Of a stretch of 64,000 nt of DNA, positions 26,201 to 33,600 are shown piece after piece. The DNA lies in contig JAVTVJ010000076.1 of assembly GCA_034509425.1 (NCBI GenBank), positions 4,092,001-4,156,000 of the forward strand. The letters are read 5' to 3'. Made by a program: the position numbers and the translations under genes. Every line of letters starts with the position of its first letter. Position 1 is the stretch's first letter. The stretch is from Eopsaltria australis. Taxonomy: Eukaryota > Chordata > Aves > Passeriformes > Petroicidae. Under the pieces are notes generated by a model that did no database searches, was not told where the DNA came from, and worked only from the letters and a program-made list of their open reading frames with translations.

Positions 26201-26657
26201 AATAATGAAATAAAGTCAACTCTATCAAAAGAGAAAGAATTATTTATTATGCTTTCAACTTAACAATGTTTTTCTTTCTCTCTGAGAAGAGAGAAGAGAG
26301 TGGGAAGCTCCTTCAGAAGAACACACAACTAGAGCATACAATACAACTCCTGCAACAAATGGAACCACTGCAAAGGGTAAGGATTTTTTAAAATGCCATT
26401 TAAAACTCTTCAGATTCATGCACAGATTTCTCATTAAAGACTCTCTTTTAACAGATGATGACAACAAAGTGGGCAATTTTTTCGGCAAAACTCTGAGTCC
26501 TGGAGAAGCCAGCCTGATACTCGCAGCTTTTTTTTGCATTGGACTTGTTCTACTGTCAACAGCATTAATCTTCTTCTGCTTCATCACCCACCAAGGAAAT
26601 AGAATCCATTACACGGCTCTGCATGATAAAAGTGCACTTCTGGCAGATTCCCTGTAA
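4991..26657 (+). CDS. HEPHL1: Hephaestin-like 1 multicopper ferroxidase, 19 exons, 5' partial
   Basis: This is a single-pass membrane multicopper oxidase that oxidises Fe2+ to Fe3+ at the cell surface. Coding exons, joined: 4991-5235, 5979-6191, 7944-8123, 9060-9314, 10315-10483, 11162-11298, 11457-11588, 14068-14279, 14688-14838, 16035-16247, 18731-18944, 20525-20664, 21089-21229, 22853-22959, 23448-23670, 24414-24553, 25177-25336, 26287-26376, 26455-26657. Exon phases agree throughout and the joined frame gives 1107 residues plus a TAA stop; human HEPHL1 is about 1159 with its exon 1. Six cupredoxin-like domains follow in order. The trinuclear copper motifs HPH, HSH, HFH and HCH are all present, and type 1 sites are intact in domains 2, 4 and 6. 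The C-terminus has one hydrophobic helix (about residues 1059-1084) and a short tail. Hephaestin (HEPH) and ceruloplasmin are the close alternatives. PANX1 as the next gene, with both on the same strand, favours HEPHL1. Exon 13 uses a GC donor. The signal-peptide exon is missing from the window. Introns not listed separately hold nothing I recognise. Confidence 0.95.
5979..6191 (+). CDS. HEPHL1: HEPHL1 exon 3
   Basis: The acceptor is TATTAG and the donor is AAAG|GTACTG, both phase 1. The exon completes domain 1 with an NYT glycosylation sequon, the YHSHID motif (second trinuclear HxH pair) and the family signature [10 protein letters not shown]. Confidence 0.93.
6192..7943 (+). other. HEPHL1 intron 3
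   Basis: This is a 1.75-kb intron between exons 3 and 4. I see no RNA gene, clear repeat or open frame with recognisable homology in it. Confidence 0.8.
7944..8123 (+). CDS. HEPHL1: HEPHL1 exon 4
   Basis: The acceptor is TTTAG and the donor is CATG|GTGAGG. The exon starts cupredoxin domain 2 and carries the family pattern [17 protein letters not shown], then ends SNRMH before the junction codon. The linker at its start (about 20 residues after the junction) is more divergent from mammalian HEPHL1 than the rest. Confidence 0.92.
9060..9314 (+). CDS. HEPHL1: HEPHL1 exon 5
   Basis: The exon reads [12 protein letters not shown] and goes on to [20 protein letters not shown] and [12 protein letters not shown]. 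The His of EIDIH, the Cys and the second His are type 1 copper ligands of domain 2. Both borders are phase 1. Confidence 0.94.
10315..10483 (+). CDS. HEPHL1: HEPHL1 exon 6
   Basis: The acceptor is TCCCAG and the donor is GCAG|GTAAGG. The first codons supply GGM, the axial Met of the domain 2 type 1 site. Next come [20 protein letters not shown] and an NAT sequon, which start domain 3. The exon leaves in phase 2. Confidence 0.93.
11162..11298 (+). CDS. HEPHL1: HEPHL1 exon 7
   Basis: The exon enters in phase 2 after CCGTAG and leaves in phase 1 at CTTG|GTACAG. It encodes [18 protein letters not shown] and the HLGILG strand of domain 3, matching the equivalent parts of exon 2 and exon 13 in the other odd domains. 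Confidence 0.93.
11457..11588 (+). CDS. HEPHL1: HEPHL1 exon 8
   Basis: The exon encodes [20 protein letters not shown], then SYSIMAHGV. Domain 3 keeps only one His of the HxH pair found in domain 1, as expected for a domain without a trinuclear site. The borders are TTTAAG and GATG|GTAAGT. Confidence 0.92.
11589..14067 (+). other. HEPHL1 intron 8
   Basis: This 2.5-kb intron holds a perfect 20-bp tandem duplication at 13080-13119 and otherwise no feature that I recognise. Confidence 0.8.
13080..13119 (+). repeat. Perfect 20-bp tandem duplication
   Basis: Two exact copies of AAATACTGTAAATAAACATA lie head to tail inside HEPHL1 intron 8. There is no sign that it is more than slippage. Confidence 0.9.
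14068..14279 (+). CDS. HEPHL1: HEPHL1 exon 9
   Basis: The exon reads [20 protein letters not shown], then [20 protein letters not shown] and [12 protein letters not shown], ending domain 3. It enters in phase 1 and leaves in phase 0 at ACACAG|GTGCCC. This border is supported by the direct in-frame join to exon 10 (DGTQ followed by KGID). Confidence 0.94.
14688..14838 (+). CDS. HEPHL1: HEPHL1 exon 10
   Basis: The exon enters in phase 0 after CTGCAG with [20 protein letters not shown] and ends in SNKMH at CATG|GTATAA. It is the start of domain 4, parallel to exon 4. Confidence 0.93.
16035..16247 (+). CDS. HEPHL1: HEPHL1 exon 11
   Basis: The exon reads [19 protein letters not shown], then [20 protein letters not shown] and [16 protein letters not shown]. 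The His of DMHG is the first type 1 copper ligand of domain 4. The junction codon with exon 10 is Gly, where I recall mammals having Ala. Confidence 0.93.
16248..18730 (+). other. HEPHL1 intron 11
   Basis: This 2.5-kb intron contains a long CR1 copy in sense orientation in its 3' third. The CR1 copy ends about 145 bp before exon 12. Confidence 0.85.
17870..18585 (+). mobile_element. CR1 LINE, 5'-truncated copy
   Basis: The copy shows hallmark CR1 text in the plus orientation: an initial AAGGTCAAGTCCTGCTGGGT stretch, GAACATGAGCCAGCAGAGTG, CTGTGTTCAGCTCTGGGCCC, AAGAAGGACATTGAG, then a terminus with AGGTCTTTTCCAGCCTAGAA and ATTCTATCATTCTA repeats. It comes from the 3' end of the reverse-transcriptase ORF plus the 3' UTR. 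The frame is disrupted, so the element is inactive. The 5' limit is approximate. Confidence 0.92.
18731..18944 (+). CDS. HEPHL1: HEPHL1 exon 12
   Basis: The exon reads [15 protein letters not shown] and goes on to LYEVSSC. The Cys, His and Met here complete the domain 4 type 1 copper site. The sequons NTT, NKS and NIS follow, along with the [14 protein letters not shown] strand of domain 5. It leaves in phase 2 at AAAG|GTACCC. Confidence 0.94.
18945..20524 (+). other. HEPHL1 intron 12
   Basis: This 1.6-kb intron holds nothing that I recognise apart from chance open frames on the minus strand. Confidence 0.75.
20525..20664 (+). CDS. HEPHL1: HEPHL1 exon 13
   Basis: The exon enters in phase 2 after TTGCAG and encodes [20 protein letters not shown], then [14 protein letters not shown] and [10 protein letters not shown] of domain 5. 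The required phase-1 end is CTAG|GCAAGT, a GC donor. No GT donor in the right phase lies nearby. Confidence 0.92.
20665..20670 (+). other. HEPHL1: GC-AG splice donor of HEPHL1 intron 13
   Basis: The intron begins GCAAGT directly after CTAG. This is the classical GC-AG donor form, with otherwise perfect complementarity to U1 snRNA. Both the reading frame and the homology of exon 14 ([12 protein letters not shown]) demand this exact border. Confidence 0.9.
21089..21229 (+). CDS. HEPHL1: HEPHL1 exon 14
   Basis: The exon encodes [20 protein letters not shown], then [15 protein letters not shown], the core strands of domain 5. The borders are ATTTAG and CCTG|GTAAGG, both phase 1. Confidence 0.93.
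21230..22852 (+). other. HEPHL1 intron 14
   Basis: This 1.6-kb intron contains a 194-codon plus-strand open frame at 21987-22571. It shows no domain, no compositional signal and no homology that I recognise, so I treat it as chance. Confidence 0.7.
22853..22959 (+). CDS. HEPHL1: HEPHL1 exon 15
   Basis: This short exon reads [16 protein letters not shown], then [17 protein letters not shown]. It enters in phase 1 after TTTCAG and leaves in phase 0 at TAAG|GTAACC. Confidence 0.93.
23231..23292 (-). mobile_element. CR1 LINE 3'-end remnant
   Basis: The pattern AAAATCACAGACTCACAGAA, then AAGGTTGAAAGGGGCCACTG, is the reverse complement of a CR1 3' end. Only about 60 bp remains, in HEPHL1 intron 15. 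Confidence 0.6.
23448..23670 (+). CDS. HEPHL1: HEPHL1 exon 16
   Basis: The exon encodes [20 protein letters not shown], then [20 protein letters not shown] and ends NSMH at CATG|GTATGT. It finishes domain 5 and starts domain 6. The NES and NST sequons are potential glycosylation sites. Confidence 0.94.
24414..24553 (+). CDS. HEPHL1: HEPHL1 exon 17
   Basis: The exon encodes [20 protein letters not shown], then [20 protein letters not shown]. The first His of DIHTVHFHA is a domain 6 type 1 ligand and the HFH pair are trinuclear ligands. It leaves in phase 0 at CAAG|GTTGGT. Confidence 0.95.
25177..25336 (+). CDS. HEPHL1: HEPHL1 exon 18
   Basis: The exon encodes [20 protein letters not shown], then [20 protein letters not shown]. 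The multicopper oxidase signature HCHVxDHxxxGM is complete: the HCH histidines bind the trinuclear cluster, and the Cys, the later His and the Met bind type 1 copper. It leaves in phase 1 at TCAG|GTGCAG. Confidence 0.96.
25822..26168 (-). mobile_element. CR1 LINE 3' fragment (antisense, HEPHL1 intron 18)
   Basis: The plus strand reads AATCATGGAATGGTTTGGAA, GGGACCTTAAAGATCATCCA and on through AACTTCTCTGGGCAACCTGT, the exact reverse of a CR1 3' end. The copy is about 345 bp and well preserved. It lies in the intron before the stalk exon, about 120 bp from the exon 19 acceptor. Confidence 0.93.
26287..26376 (+). CDS. HEPHL1: HEPHL1 exon 19 (membrane-proximal linker)
   Basis: The acceptor after a long CT tract is TCTCTGAG, one of the weaker GAG-type acceptors; the next AG three bases on also keeps the frame. 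The exon encodes an acidic, Thr-rich stalk ([14 protein letters not shown], then [10 protein letters not shown]) with two sequons, between domain 6 and the membrane helix. This part diverges quickly in the family, so the border is less certain than the others. Confidence 0.8.
26455..26657 (+). CDS. HEPHL1: HEPHL1 exon 20 (transmembrane, stop)
   Basis: The exon follows TTTAACAG in phase 1. It encodes a short linker, a hydrophobic helix (residues about 1059-1084, including [20 protein letters not shown]) and a tail of about 23 residues ending LLADSL, then TAA at 26655-26657. Confidence 0.92.
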
Positions 26658-26702
26658 ATCCCCACTTTTAATATTGTTCACAGGGACTCACTGGATTTCA
26701 CA

Positions 26703-26782
26703 ACATAGAACCATAAAATCATTAAGGTTGGAAAATACCTCTAAGATCATTGAGTCCAACCATTAGCCTAATACTGCCAGGC
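26703..26782 (-). mobile_element. CR1 LINE 3'-end remnant
   Basis: The pattern CATAGAACCATAAAATCATT, then AAGGTTGGAAAATACC and GATCATTGAGTCCAACC, is a reverse-complement CR1 terminus. It lies within the likely HEPHL1 3' UTR. Confidence 0.8.
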
Positions 26783-27433
26783 AACGTGCTGCTAATAAAA
26801 CTGGAGCAGGGCATATGCTGACAGTCCTACCCCATGGCCAGTGCTCACAAGAGTGAACATGAGCTGCAGGGCTCAGCTCCAGGAGCCATGTACCACCCAT
26901 CACCATTTCCACTCCTCTGGAGTTCAGCTGAGCTTTGCCCAAGATCCAATCTGGCAGCTGAGCAGAGCAGTGCACCTCTTGGCATCCACAGGGTTTTCAC
27001 AGGAGTAAGGAGCAGGCAGCATGGCATCCATGTGCTCTGTGCAGAACACGGGGCTCACACTAGGAAATAAACCAGGGACTGGCTTAAGTTGTCAGCTTCT
27101 GAAGGAGCAGGTGCTCATGTCCAAATCCCTGCAGTTTTTCAAAGTCTGGCTCAATGAATTTACCACAATTCAAGTGATTGTCCCTTTTTTATTTCCTTGT
27201 TAAATGAGGAAACTGTGCGCTGAGGACAGATTTTTGAAGACCTACAAATAAATTTTACCACCTGATGGGTTCAGCAGTGCCCCTGCTGTTCGTTTCTAAC
27301 AGCTTTTATTTATCTCTCAAAATCTAGCCCTGAGCAACCTCCAAGAGATTAACTGACTTTGCAATTGCTGCTTGTTACGGTCCTGATTCTGTACCTCTTC
27401 TTTGCACTGAGAAGCACCTCTCTCCCTACCTGA

Positions 27434-27443
27434 AATAAATAAA
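27434..27443 (+). terminator. HEPHL1: Candidate polyadenylation signals (overlapping AATAAA pair)
   Basis: The sequence AATAAATAAA gives two overlapping canonical hexamers about 780 bp after the HEPHL1 stop. I cannot tell which HEPHL1 signal is used. Confidence 0.45.
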
Positions 27444-28054
27444 GCCATCAGGAGGATGATCTCTGTGCTCTGCAAGGCAGACAGACAGAATCAGGCCATG
27501 TTTAGTGATACTTGAATGTTTACAGCTCTTTTTTGTTAGATTGTGTTCATTCTTGCCTGCTCATGCCTGCTGTAGCTCTTGCAAAGGAATTCCAGAGCAA
27601 ACACCTTTGTGAAACTGTTTACAAAAATTTGATTTTGAATGTAAATTCAAGTTGCTGGGGTTTTTTTAATTTTATTTTTTCCACTTCTGTATTTTAAAGT
27701 TTGTTCAAAGGTAGGAAATTTTACTGTGCAACACTCTTACTTGTAGATTAAACGTGTCCTGCATTAATGTCCAGTCAAACAATATCTTGACATTTCTAGG
27801 ATGTTTCTCAGTAATTTCTTTGTTTTCCTCAGTCATTTGAAAGCACACACATGAAGTAGAAATGCAGGACTGAACCCTAATAGAATTTACATCACAGCAA
27901 CAAACAAAATTTCCTTCTCAACATCTTCCATTTGAGCTGGCAAAAACAAATACTCTAAACCCTTTCATCTTTATCTCCTGTGAAAATGAAAATTGGGGTC
28001 TACTTTTCTGTGCAAAAATACTGTCTGTGCATAACTTTTGTTCTCTGTATGCAT

Positions 28055-28060
28055 AATAAA
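28055..28060 (+). terminator. HEPHL1: Candidate distal polyadenylation signal of HEPHL1
   Basis: A canonical AATAAA, followed by ATTAAA, lies about 1.4 kb after the stop. This is the last strong pair before the intergenic interval. Confidence 0.45.
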
Positions 28061-28080
28061 ATTAAAGCCTTTCACTTAAA

Positions 28081-29499
28081 CATGCTCTATTAAGAAAGGA
28101 AATTATTTGGTACTTCCCTTCTAGGGCAACTAAATCATCTGATGTTTTAGAAACAGAGTCATAAGTATCTTTTGACTGTAGAAATTAGTTTGCCAAAGTG
28201 ATTACATTGATAATAAAAAATCCAGCTATTTGTATGAACCTTCTGGCACAATTCATTTCCTCTGGCCCGCTCCTCAGCTGGACAGTGGCTGTGAAACCAG
28301 AAAAAGGCTCCAAAGGGCCTCAGGATGTCACTGCTGCTGGAGCAGGTGACACAGCCTGCCCCAGAGACCATGAAACATCACAGAAAGTGAAAAGCAATGA
28401 GTCTACCATTGCCTGCCTGGTGCAGGCAGCCCTGTGCCAGCTGTGCCCTGACACCTGTGTTGAAGGACAGCATCTGTGTTGGGCTGAACCACCAGCAGGA
28501 ACAGAGTTAAGCAACAAAATGAAGAGAAGATCAAGTCACCACGGCAGGCACGTTCTCCACGGAGTGCTATAGGCCCTCAACTATGAAAAATCTGGATTAT
28601 AAACTAGGGTAGCAGTTGGGAATTGTCCTAAACCCAAAAGCTTGAAAGATGACAAATAAAAGGCCAAATTTTAAAAACTTTCCAGAGGACTAAGCACCCC
28701 TGTCAGCCACACAACAGAAGCTGGCTGAAACTGTTCTAAAAATAAAACCAGGAAAGTGTCCAAAGGAACAGAAAAGAACATGGAAGAATTTATACTTTTT
28801 CTTCCCCCAAAGAAAATTGTGCCTTAGGAAAGTTTCTCAATGACTCAGTGCATAGCTAAGAGATGTGGATGAATATAATCTGCTTACATTTCCATAAGAT
28901 TTTTGAGAAGGTCTTCAGTTAAAACTTCTTAAGGCAATGAAATCACCATGGGATGAGGAGTCCATGGAGGTCAAATAACTGGTTAAAAGACAGTGAAAGT
29001 GGTCAGATTTCATGTTGAAAACCACTCATAGGGTGCTGCAAGGACCCTTGCTCTTCACTATTTTATCTAAGTGTTGTGAAAAAGAGTGGACAAGTTAAAT
29101 GATAATCTTGAGCACATGTAGCATGCAAAATCAGTGAAAAGAAAGGACAGAATGTAGCACTGATACATTTACAGAACTACATGTGTAAAAAACCAGTCCT
29201 AACCTTATGTGTATCATACTGTCTAAGCATCTCAGAAATGGGATCTTATTTGTAATATTTTAATGACAACATTAGCTCTAGTGTTTTTTAGTGGGCAGAA
29301 AGACAATTAAATACTAGGAATCAGTATGAATTAAGAATAGACCAAAACAGAAAACCACTTAGTCCCATTACGTAAATGTCTGGGGCACCTGCATCCTGAA
29401 TACAGCATGAGTTAAATCTCCTGGCCTCATCCAGCAAAGGACACAGCAGCACAAGACCAGCATGAAAAGAACAAGAAGTCTCCATTCAAACACTGTACC
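28081..29499. other. Intergenic sequence between HEPHL1 and PANX1
   Basis: I see no gene, RNA or clear repeat. The open frames in it are short and lack recognisable homology. Confidence 0.7.
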
Positions 29500-30215
29500 T
29501 GGGTGGAGACAACCACAGATCATGTACAGACTGGGAAAACCCACTGAGAGCCCCCGTCAGTGGGGGTTCTTGTGGATGAAAAGCTGGACATGAACAAACT
29601 GTGCTCAGAGTGCAGAAAGCCAGCCTCATCATGGGCTGCATCAGAAAGTGTGTGGCCAGCAGGCCAACCAAAGTGATTCTGCCCCTCTGCTTTGCTGTCT
29701 TGACACCCTGCCTTCAGTGCTGTGTCCAGCTCTGGGGCCCGCAACACAAGAAAGACACAGACATGCTACAGTACATCCAGAGGGGGCCACAAAGATGCTC
29801 TGTGCAGGGGCTGGAGCACCTCTCCTGAGAGAGGCTCAGAGACTGAGAGAGTTGAGATTGCTCAGCCCAGAGAAGACGAGGCTCTGGACAGACCTCACTG
29901 TGGCCTTCTAGTACCTAAGGGGGGTTATAAAAAAGACAGAGAAAGACACTTTACAAGGATATGCAGCAATAGGAGAAAGAGGAATGGCTTTAAACTGAAC
30001 GAGGGTGTTAGAACAAATTTTATTATGAAACTCTTTATTGTGAGGGTGGTGGCACAGGTGGCACAGGTTGCTCAGAGAAGTTGTGGATGCCCCATCCCTG
30101 GTGGAGTTTAAGGCCAGGCTGAATCTGGTCTAGGGGAAGGTGTCTCTTCTCATAGCAGAGGGGCTGGAACTAGGTGATCTTTAGGACCCATCTAACCCAA
30201 GCCGTTCTGTGATTC
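29500..30215 (+). mobile_element. CR1 LINE copy next to the PANX1 promoter
   Basis: The copy has plus-orientation CR1 text: GAAAAGCTGGACATGAACAA, then GTCCAGCTCTGGGGCCCGCA, AATGGCTTTAAACTGAACGA, CTCAGAGAAGTTGTGGATGC and the terminus TTAGGACCCATCTAACCCAA with TTCTGTGATTC. It is 5'-truncated and its frame is broken. It stops about 230 bp before the PANX1 ATG and directly abuts the GC-rich promoter sequence. Confidence 0.93.
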
Positions 30216-30444
30216 CGCGGCGCCCACAGCGCCCGGCACTGCCCCAAGCCCCCCGTCCTTACTGCAGAGCGCCGCTCCGCGCCCCCCGCCCCCCTCTCCG
30301 GGCTGTGGGGCCGGGCCGGGCTATGGGGGCGTTCCCGAGGCGCGCCGGGCGGAGCCGGGCGGGAGCCAGCACAGCCTAAGCCGGCCCAGCACAGGCCAGG
30401 CCAGCCCAGCCGTGCCTTGGGTGGCCGATCGCGCCGAGCCCGCC

Positions 30445-30625
30445 ATGGCCATCGCGCACATCGCCACCGAGTACGTGTTCTCCGACTTCCTGCTGAAGGA
30501 GCCGCCCGAGACGCGCTACAAGGGGCTGCGGCTGGAGCTGGCGCTCGACAAGATCGTCACCTGCATCGCCGTGGGGCTGCCGCTGCTCCTCATCTCCCTC
30601 GCCTTCGCCCAGGAGGTGTCCATCG
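30445..30625 (+). CDS. PANX1: PANX1 exon 1
   Basis: The exon encodes residues 1-60, [20 protein letters not shown] through the first membrane helix (ITCIAVG-like, here [20 protein letters not shown]). The ATG is in a good Kozak context (GCCATGG). The donor is ATCG|GTAACT, phase 1. Confidence 0.97.
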
Positions 30626-33600
30626 GTAACTCCAGCAGCCTCCCTCTCCCGGTTCCCGGCGCCTCCCGCGGGGAACAAAGGGCTCGGCGAGGCGGGGGCA
30701 GCGAACACAGCGCTCGGTGGGGCGGGGGCAGCGAACACAGCGCTCGGTGGGGCTCGGCCGCCGGCGGGGTTCCCGCTCGGGGCAGGGCAGAGGGCGCCTT
30801 TGGGCCGCGGGAGGGAACGCTGCCTTCCCGGAAAACAGCCTTCCCGGAGAGCATCCCTGCCTGCCGGCTCATCCAGCTGTGCTGGGCTTCCCGGCCGCTG
30901 CCGTTCTCTCAGCACCTCCGAGCAGGAGCCTTGTGAGCCCAGCCGAGGCATCTTCTCCCGTGGCAGCGATGGGCAGCGCTGAAGCCGTGCCGCCCTTTGT
31001 TTCCCAGCGCAGCTCAGACCGGAGCAGCCAGCCGGCATGTGCCCTGGGCTCTGCCCGTCTGCTGCCGCTCCCGGCGCTCGGGGTGTTGGGCAGAGGGGTC
31101 TCGGTGTCACTCAGCAGCTGTCAGGGACAGGTGCCACGGAGAAAGGGCTGTCAGAGCAATGCCTTTGCGCTGCAGGCGGCTCGGTGGGGCTGCTCACCCA
31201 CAGGACGGGCAGTGGGAGAGCTCTCTGAAGCTTTCTGCTTTCAGTTCCTCTGCACTCCTACAGCTGTTACAGTTCAGTTTTCAATTTCTGCTGTGACTCG
31301 GTAGATGAAACTATGCTTTACAGGTAAAGGGCCAAGTTTCCTAATTATTTTACTATCTTTTTATTTACTCATCTCCCAACGTTACAGAAGTGATCGTGAG
31401 CAGCCCTTGGCGTGAGGAGTGGAACTAAATGTTTTTAAGGTCCCTTCCAATCTAAGCCCTGCTGTTATTCTATAAAAATAGCACTATATGAATGAAGATT
31501 TTAATGGTCAATAAGCAGGACTGTCCATTTTGAGACAGGTGAATCACAGGCTTTCCAGCGTTTCAGAGAGAGTTTGATTTACTGCATGTACCTGTTTATT
31601 GGCATTCAGTGTTGTGTAACTGATCTCCATCATCTACAGGATTGAGTCAAGTGAGTGTCAGGAGAGTGGAAACTGGAATGGGACTTTGAATCAGTGATGA
31701 GTCTGTGCAAAGCCATCGTGAAGAGCATTAGTCAGATACCAGACTGCTTAAGAGATAAGATGCCCCGGATTGCTGTGTTTACAAACAGCTGCACACCTTT
31801 TGCTGTAGGTGTGGGTTGGACCCAGATCACTGTGGCCTGCAGTAACTGTGCAGGGGAGTGAAGGACAACCAGGCTGGGAATGCTGAGGCCAGATCTGAGC
31901 CCTGTGGCAGTGGTGTTCATTCAGAAACTGGATGGATACATCCGTATTTCTGCACTCTAACCTTCTTTTAGTTTTAGATCTGCTACTGATATGTGCACAT
32001 TTCTTCCTCTTAAAGGGACAAAAAAGAGGGTTTGCATTTCCATACACAAGCTTGTATATGGGCCCCTTAATTCTTCTTTCTACTTCTACTCCAGGAGTGC
32101 TGCATCCAGTTTGAAACAGTGCCTATGTACTGATGTTTCTTTTATTTCTTTAATTTTCCTCCCTTACACAAAGATCAAACACAGTTGAACTGAGTTTGGT
32201 AAAGTGTGCCTTTCTTTCAGATGAGTTAAGTTCTCATCTTTAAATCATTTCAATATTAAAATGATTTCGAATTGAATCTGAGTGCAGTAGATTCATAAAG
32301 CAAGAATAAAAACGTGGGCTGCATCTTGCTAGTGGGTTTTTTTGCTTATAATCCTGAGAACCTGTTAGAAGAAAACACTGGGTTGAAAACTGAGCTTTTG
32401 TAGTTGAAAAATAAATATGCAAATAAGTGTTGTTATTTCCGGGCATGGGTGAAGCTGCACCACGTGGTGTCCATACAGAAAGTGACAGTAAATCAGCCAT
32501 GCTGCTGTGACAGCTGTCACCTATTCCCCGCACAGTCCTTGCAGCTCAGCAGGCTGGCTGCTTGTGGGACAGCCCAAAACTGCTTCCATTAAGGCATTTG
32601 GGGAAACAGAGGATTTTAGGGGCTGGAAATTCCTGGTTGTCTGAGCTGTGATGATCAACTAGCGATAAAATAGACAGCAAGGGTTGCTTTCAAGCACCTC
32701 CTGATGTAATCATGCTCTGAAAAAGCTCAGGAGTGCTAAACTGAGGGAAAATGTCAGGGTCCATTTTTGGGTCTGAAAAAGAGCAACTCGGAGGTGGATG
32801 TGAAAATGTTTGGTGGAAATACCTGCCTCAGAGTACAAAAACTGAACACCCTTTCCAAAAATGAATGCTGAGCTCCTATTTCTGTTGGGGTAATTGCATT
32901 CTTCCCACCTCGGGTTCTCTTGGCACCTCATCCTGTCACCCTCCCTTCCTGCTCTGCTTTTCTGTTCCGTTGCAGCATGGTGCCAGACACCTGCAATTTT
33001 CCTCCTACACACGGTTGCTCTTAATTGTGCAAAATTATTAATATGTTTACAAAGGCTATGGAAGTCTTCTGAAGCCACCAAGTAACTTTTAGCTTTGATG
33101 GGAGTTTCAGGAAATAAATGAGATGCCAGCTGAATCATAGAGGATTTCTCTGCTGGAGGTGTGGAAGACCCAGCTGCAGCACCCAGCCAGTGAGCAGTGC
33201 TGAAACTCTAGGGTTAGTGCCAGCACCCCACTTCAGCATCATTCAGGGGCAGGAGGAAAACTAACCTGAGTTTACTTTTGGCTGTATTTTAGAAACTCAT
33301 GGTAATTTGTAGTTTTGTGAGGATTTTAAGATGGTTCTGGATTGAGCTGTTATCTGCTATCCCTGGGAGTCTTTGCTGCTTGAAATCCTGCACCTGTTAC
33401 CTCTTTGCAGCTAGACCTTGTTTTATACAATTTTACATTATTTTATGCAATTTTATATATACTGGGAATGACAAATTGGAAAAAATAGGATTGTGAGGAT
33501 TGTGTTGTACATGTGTATTCCTTATATTACGGCTTGATATTATTTCCTTTATAATATTTGGCAGTTCTTGGGTAAATTATCCTAGAGGTGGTCAGGTAGT

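Larger units (their letters stand above)
26658..28080 (+). other. HEPHL1: HEPHL1 3' UTR (extent uncertain)
   Basis: The region after the stop is AT-rich and lacks coding signal. It carries a CR1 tail near 26703-26782 and AATAAA hexamers at 27066, 27247, 27434, 27438 and 28055. The transcript end could be at any of these. Confidence 0.6.
30216..31170 (+). promoter_or_regulatory. PANX1: CpG-island promoter of PANX1
   Basis: GC content and CpG density rise sharply right after the CR1 end and stay high through exon 1 and the start of intron 1. GC boxes are visible: GGGCGGAGCC near 30349 and the inverse form in CCGCCCCCCT near 30287. There is no convincing TATA box, as usual for a broadly expressed CpG-island gene. 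The transcription start is not determined. Confidence 0.8.

Noticed and set aside
30412..30444. Upstream start for PANX1 that would add 11 residues
   Set aside because: The codon at 30412 is GTG, not ATG. The ATG at 30445 has a Kozak context and matches the family start.
30376..31110. Minus-strand open frame of 244 codons across PANX1 exon 1
   Set aside because: It is antisense to the CpG island, where stop codons are rare because of GC content. It is rich in Pro, Ala, Gly and Arg and shows no domain.
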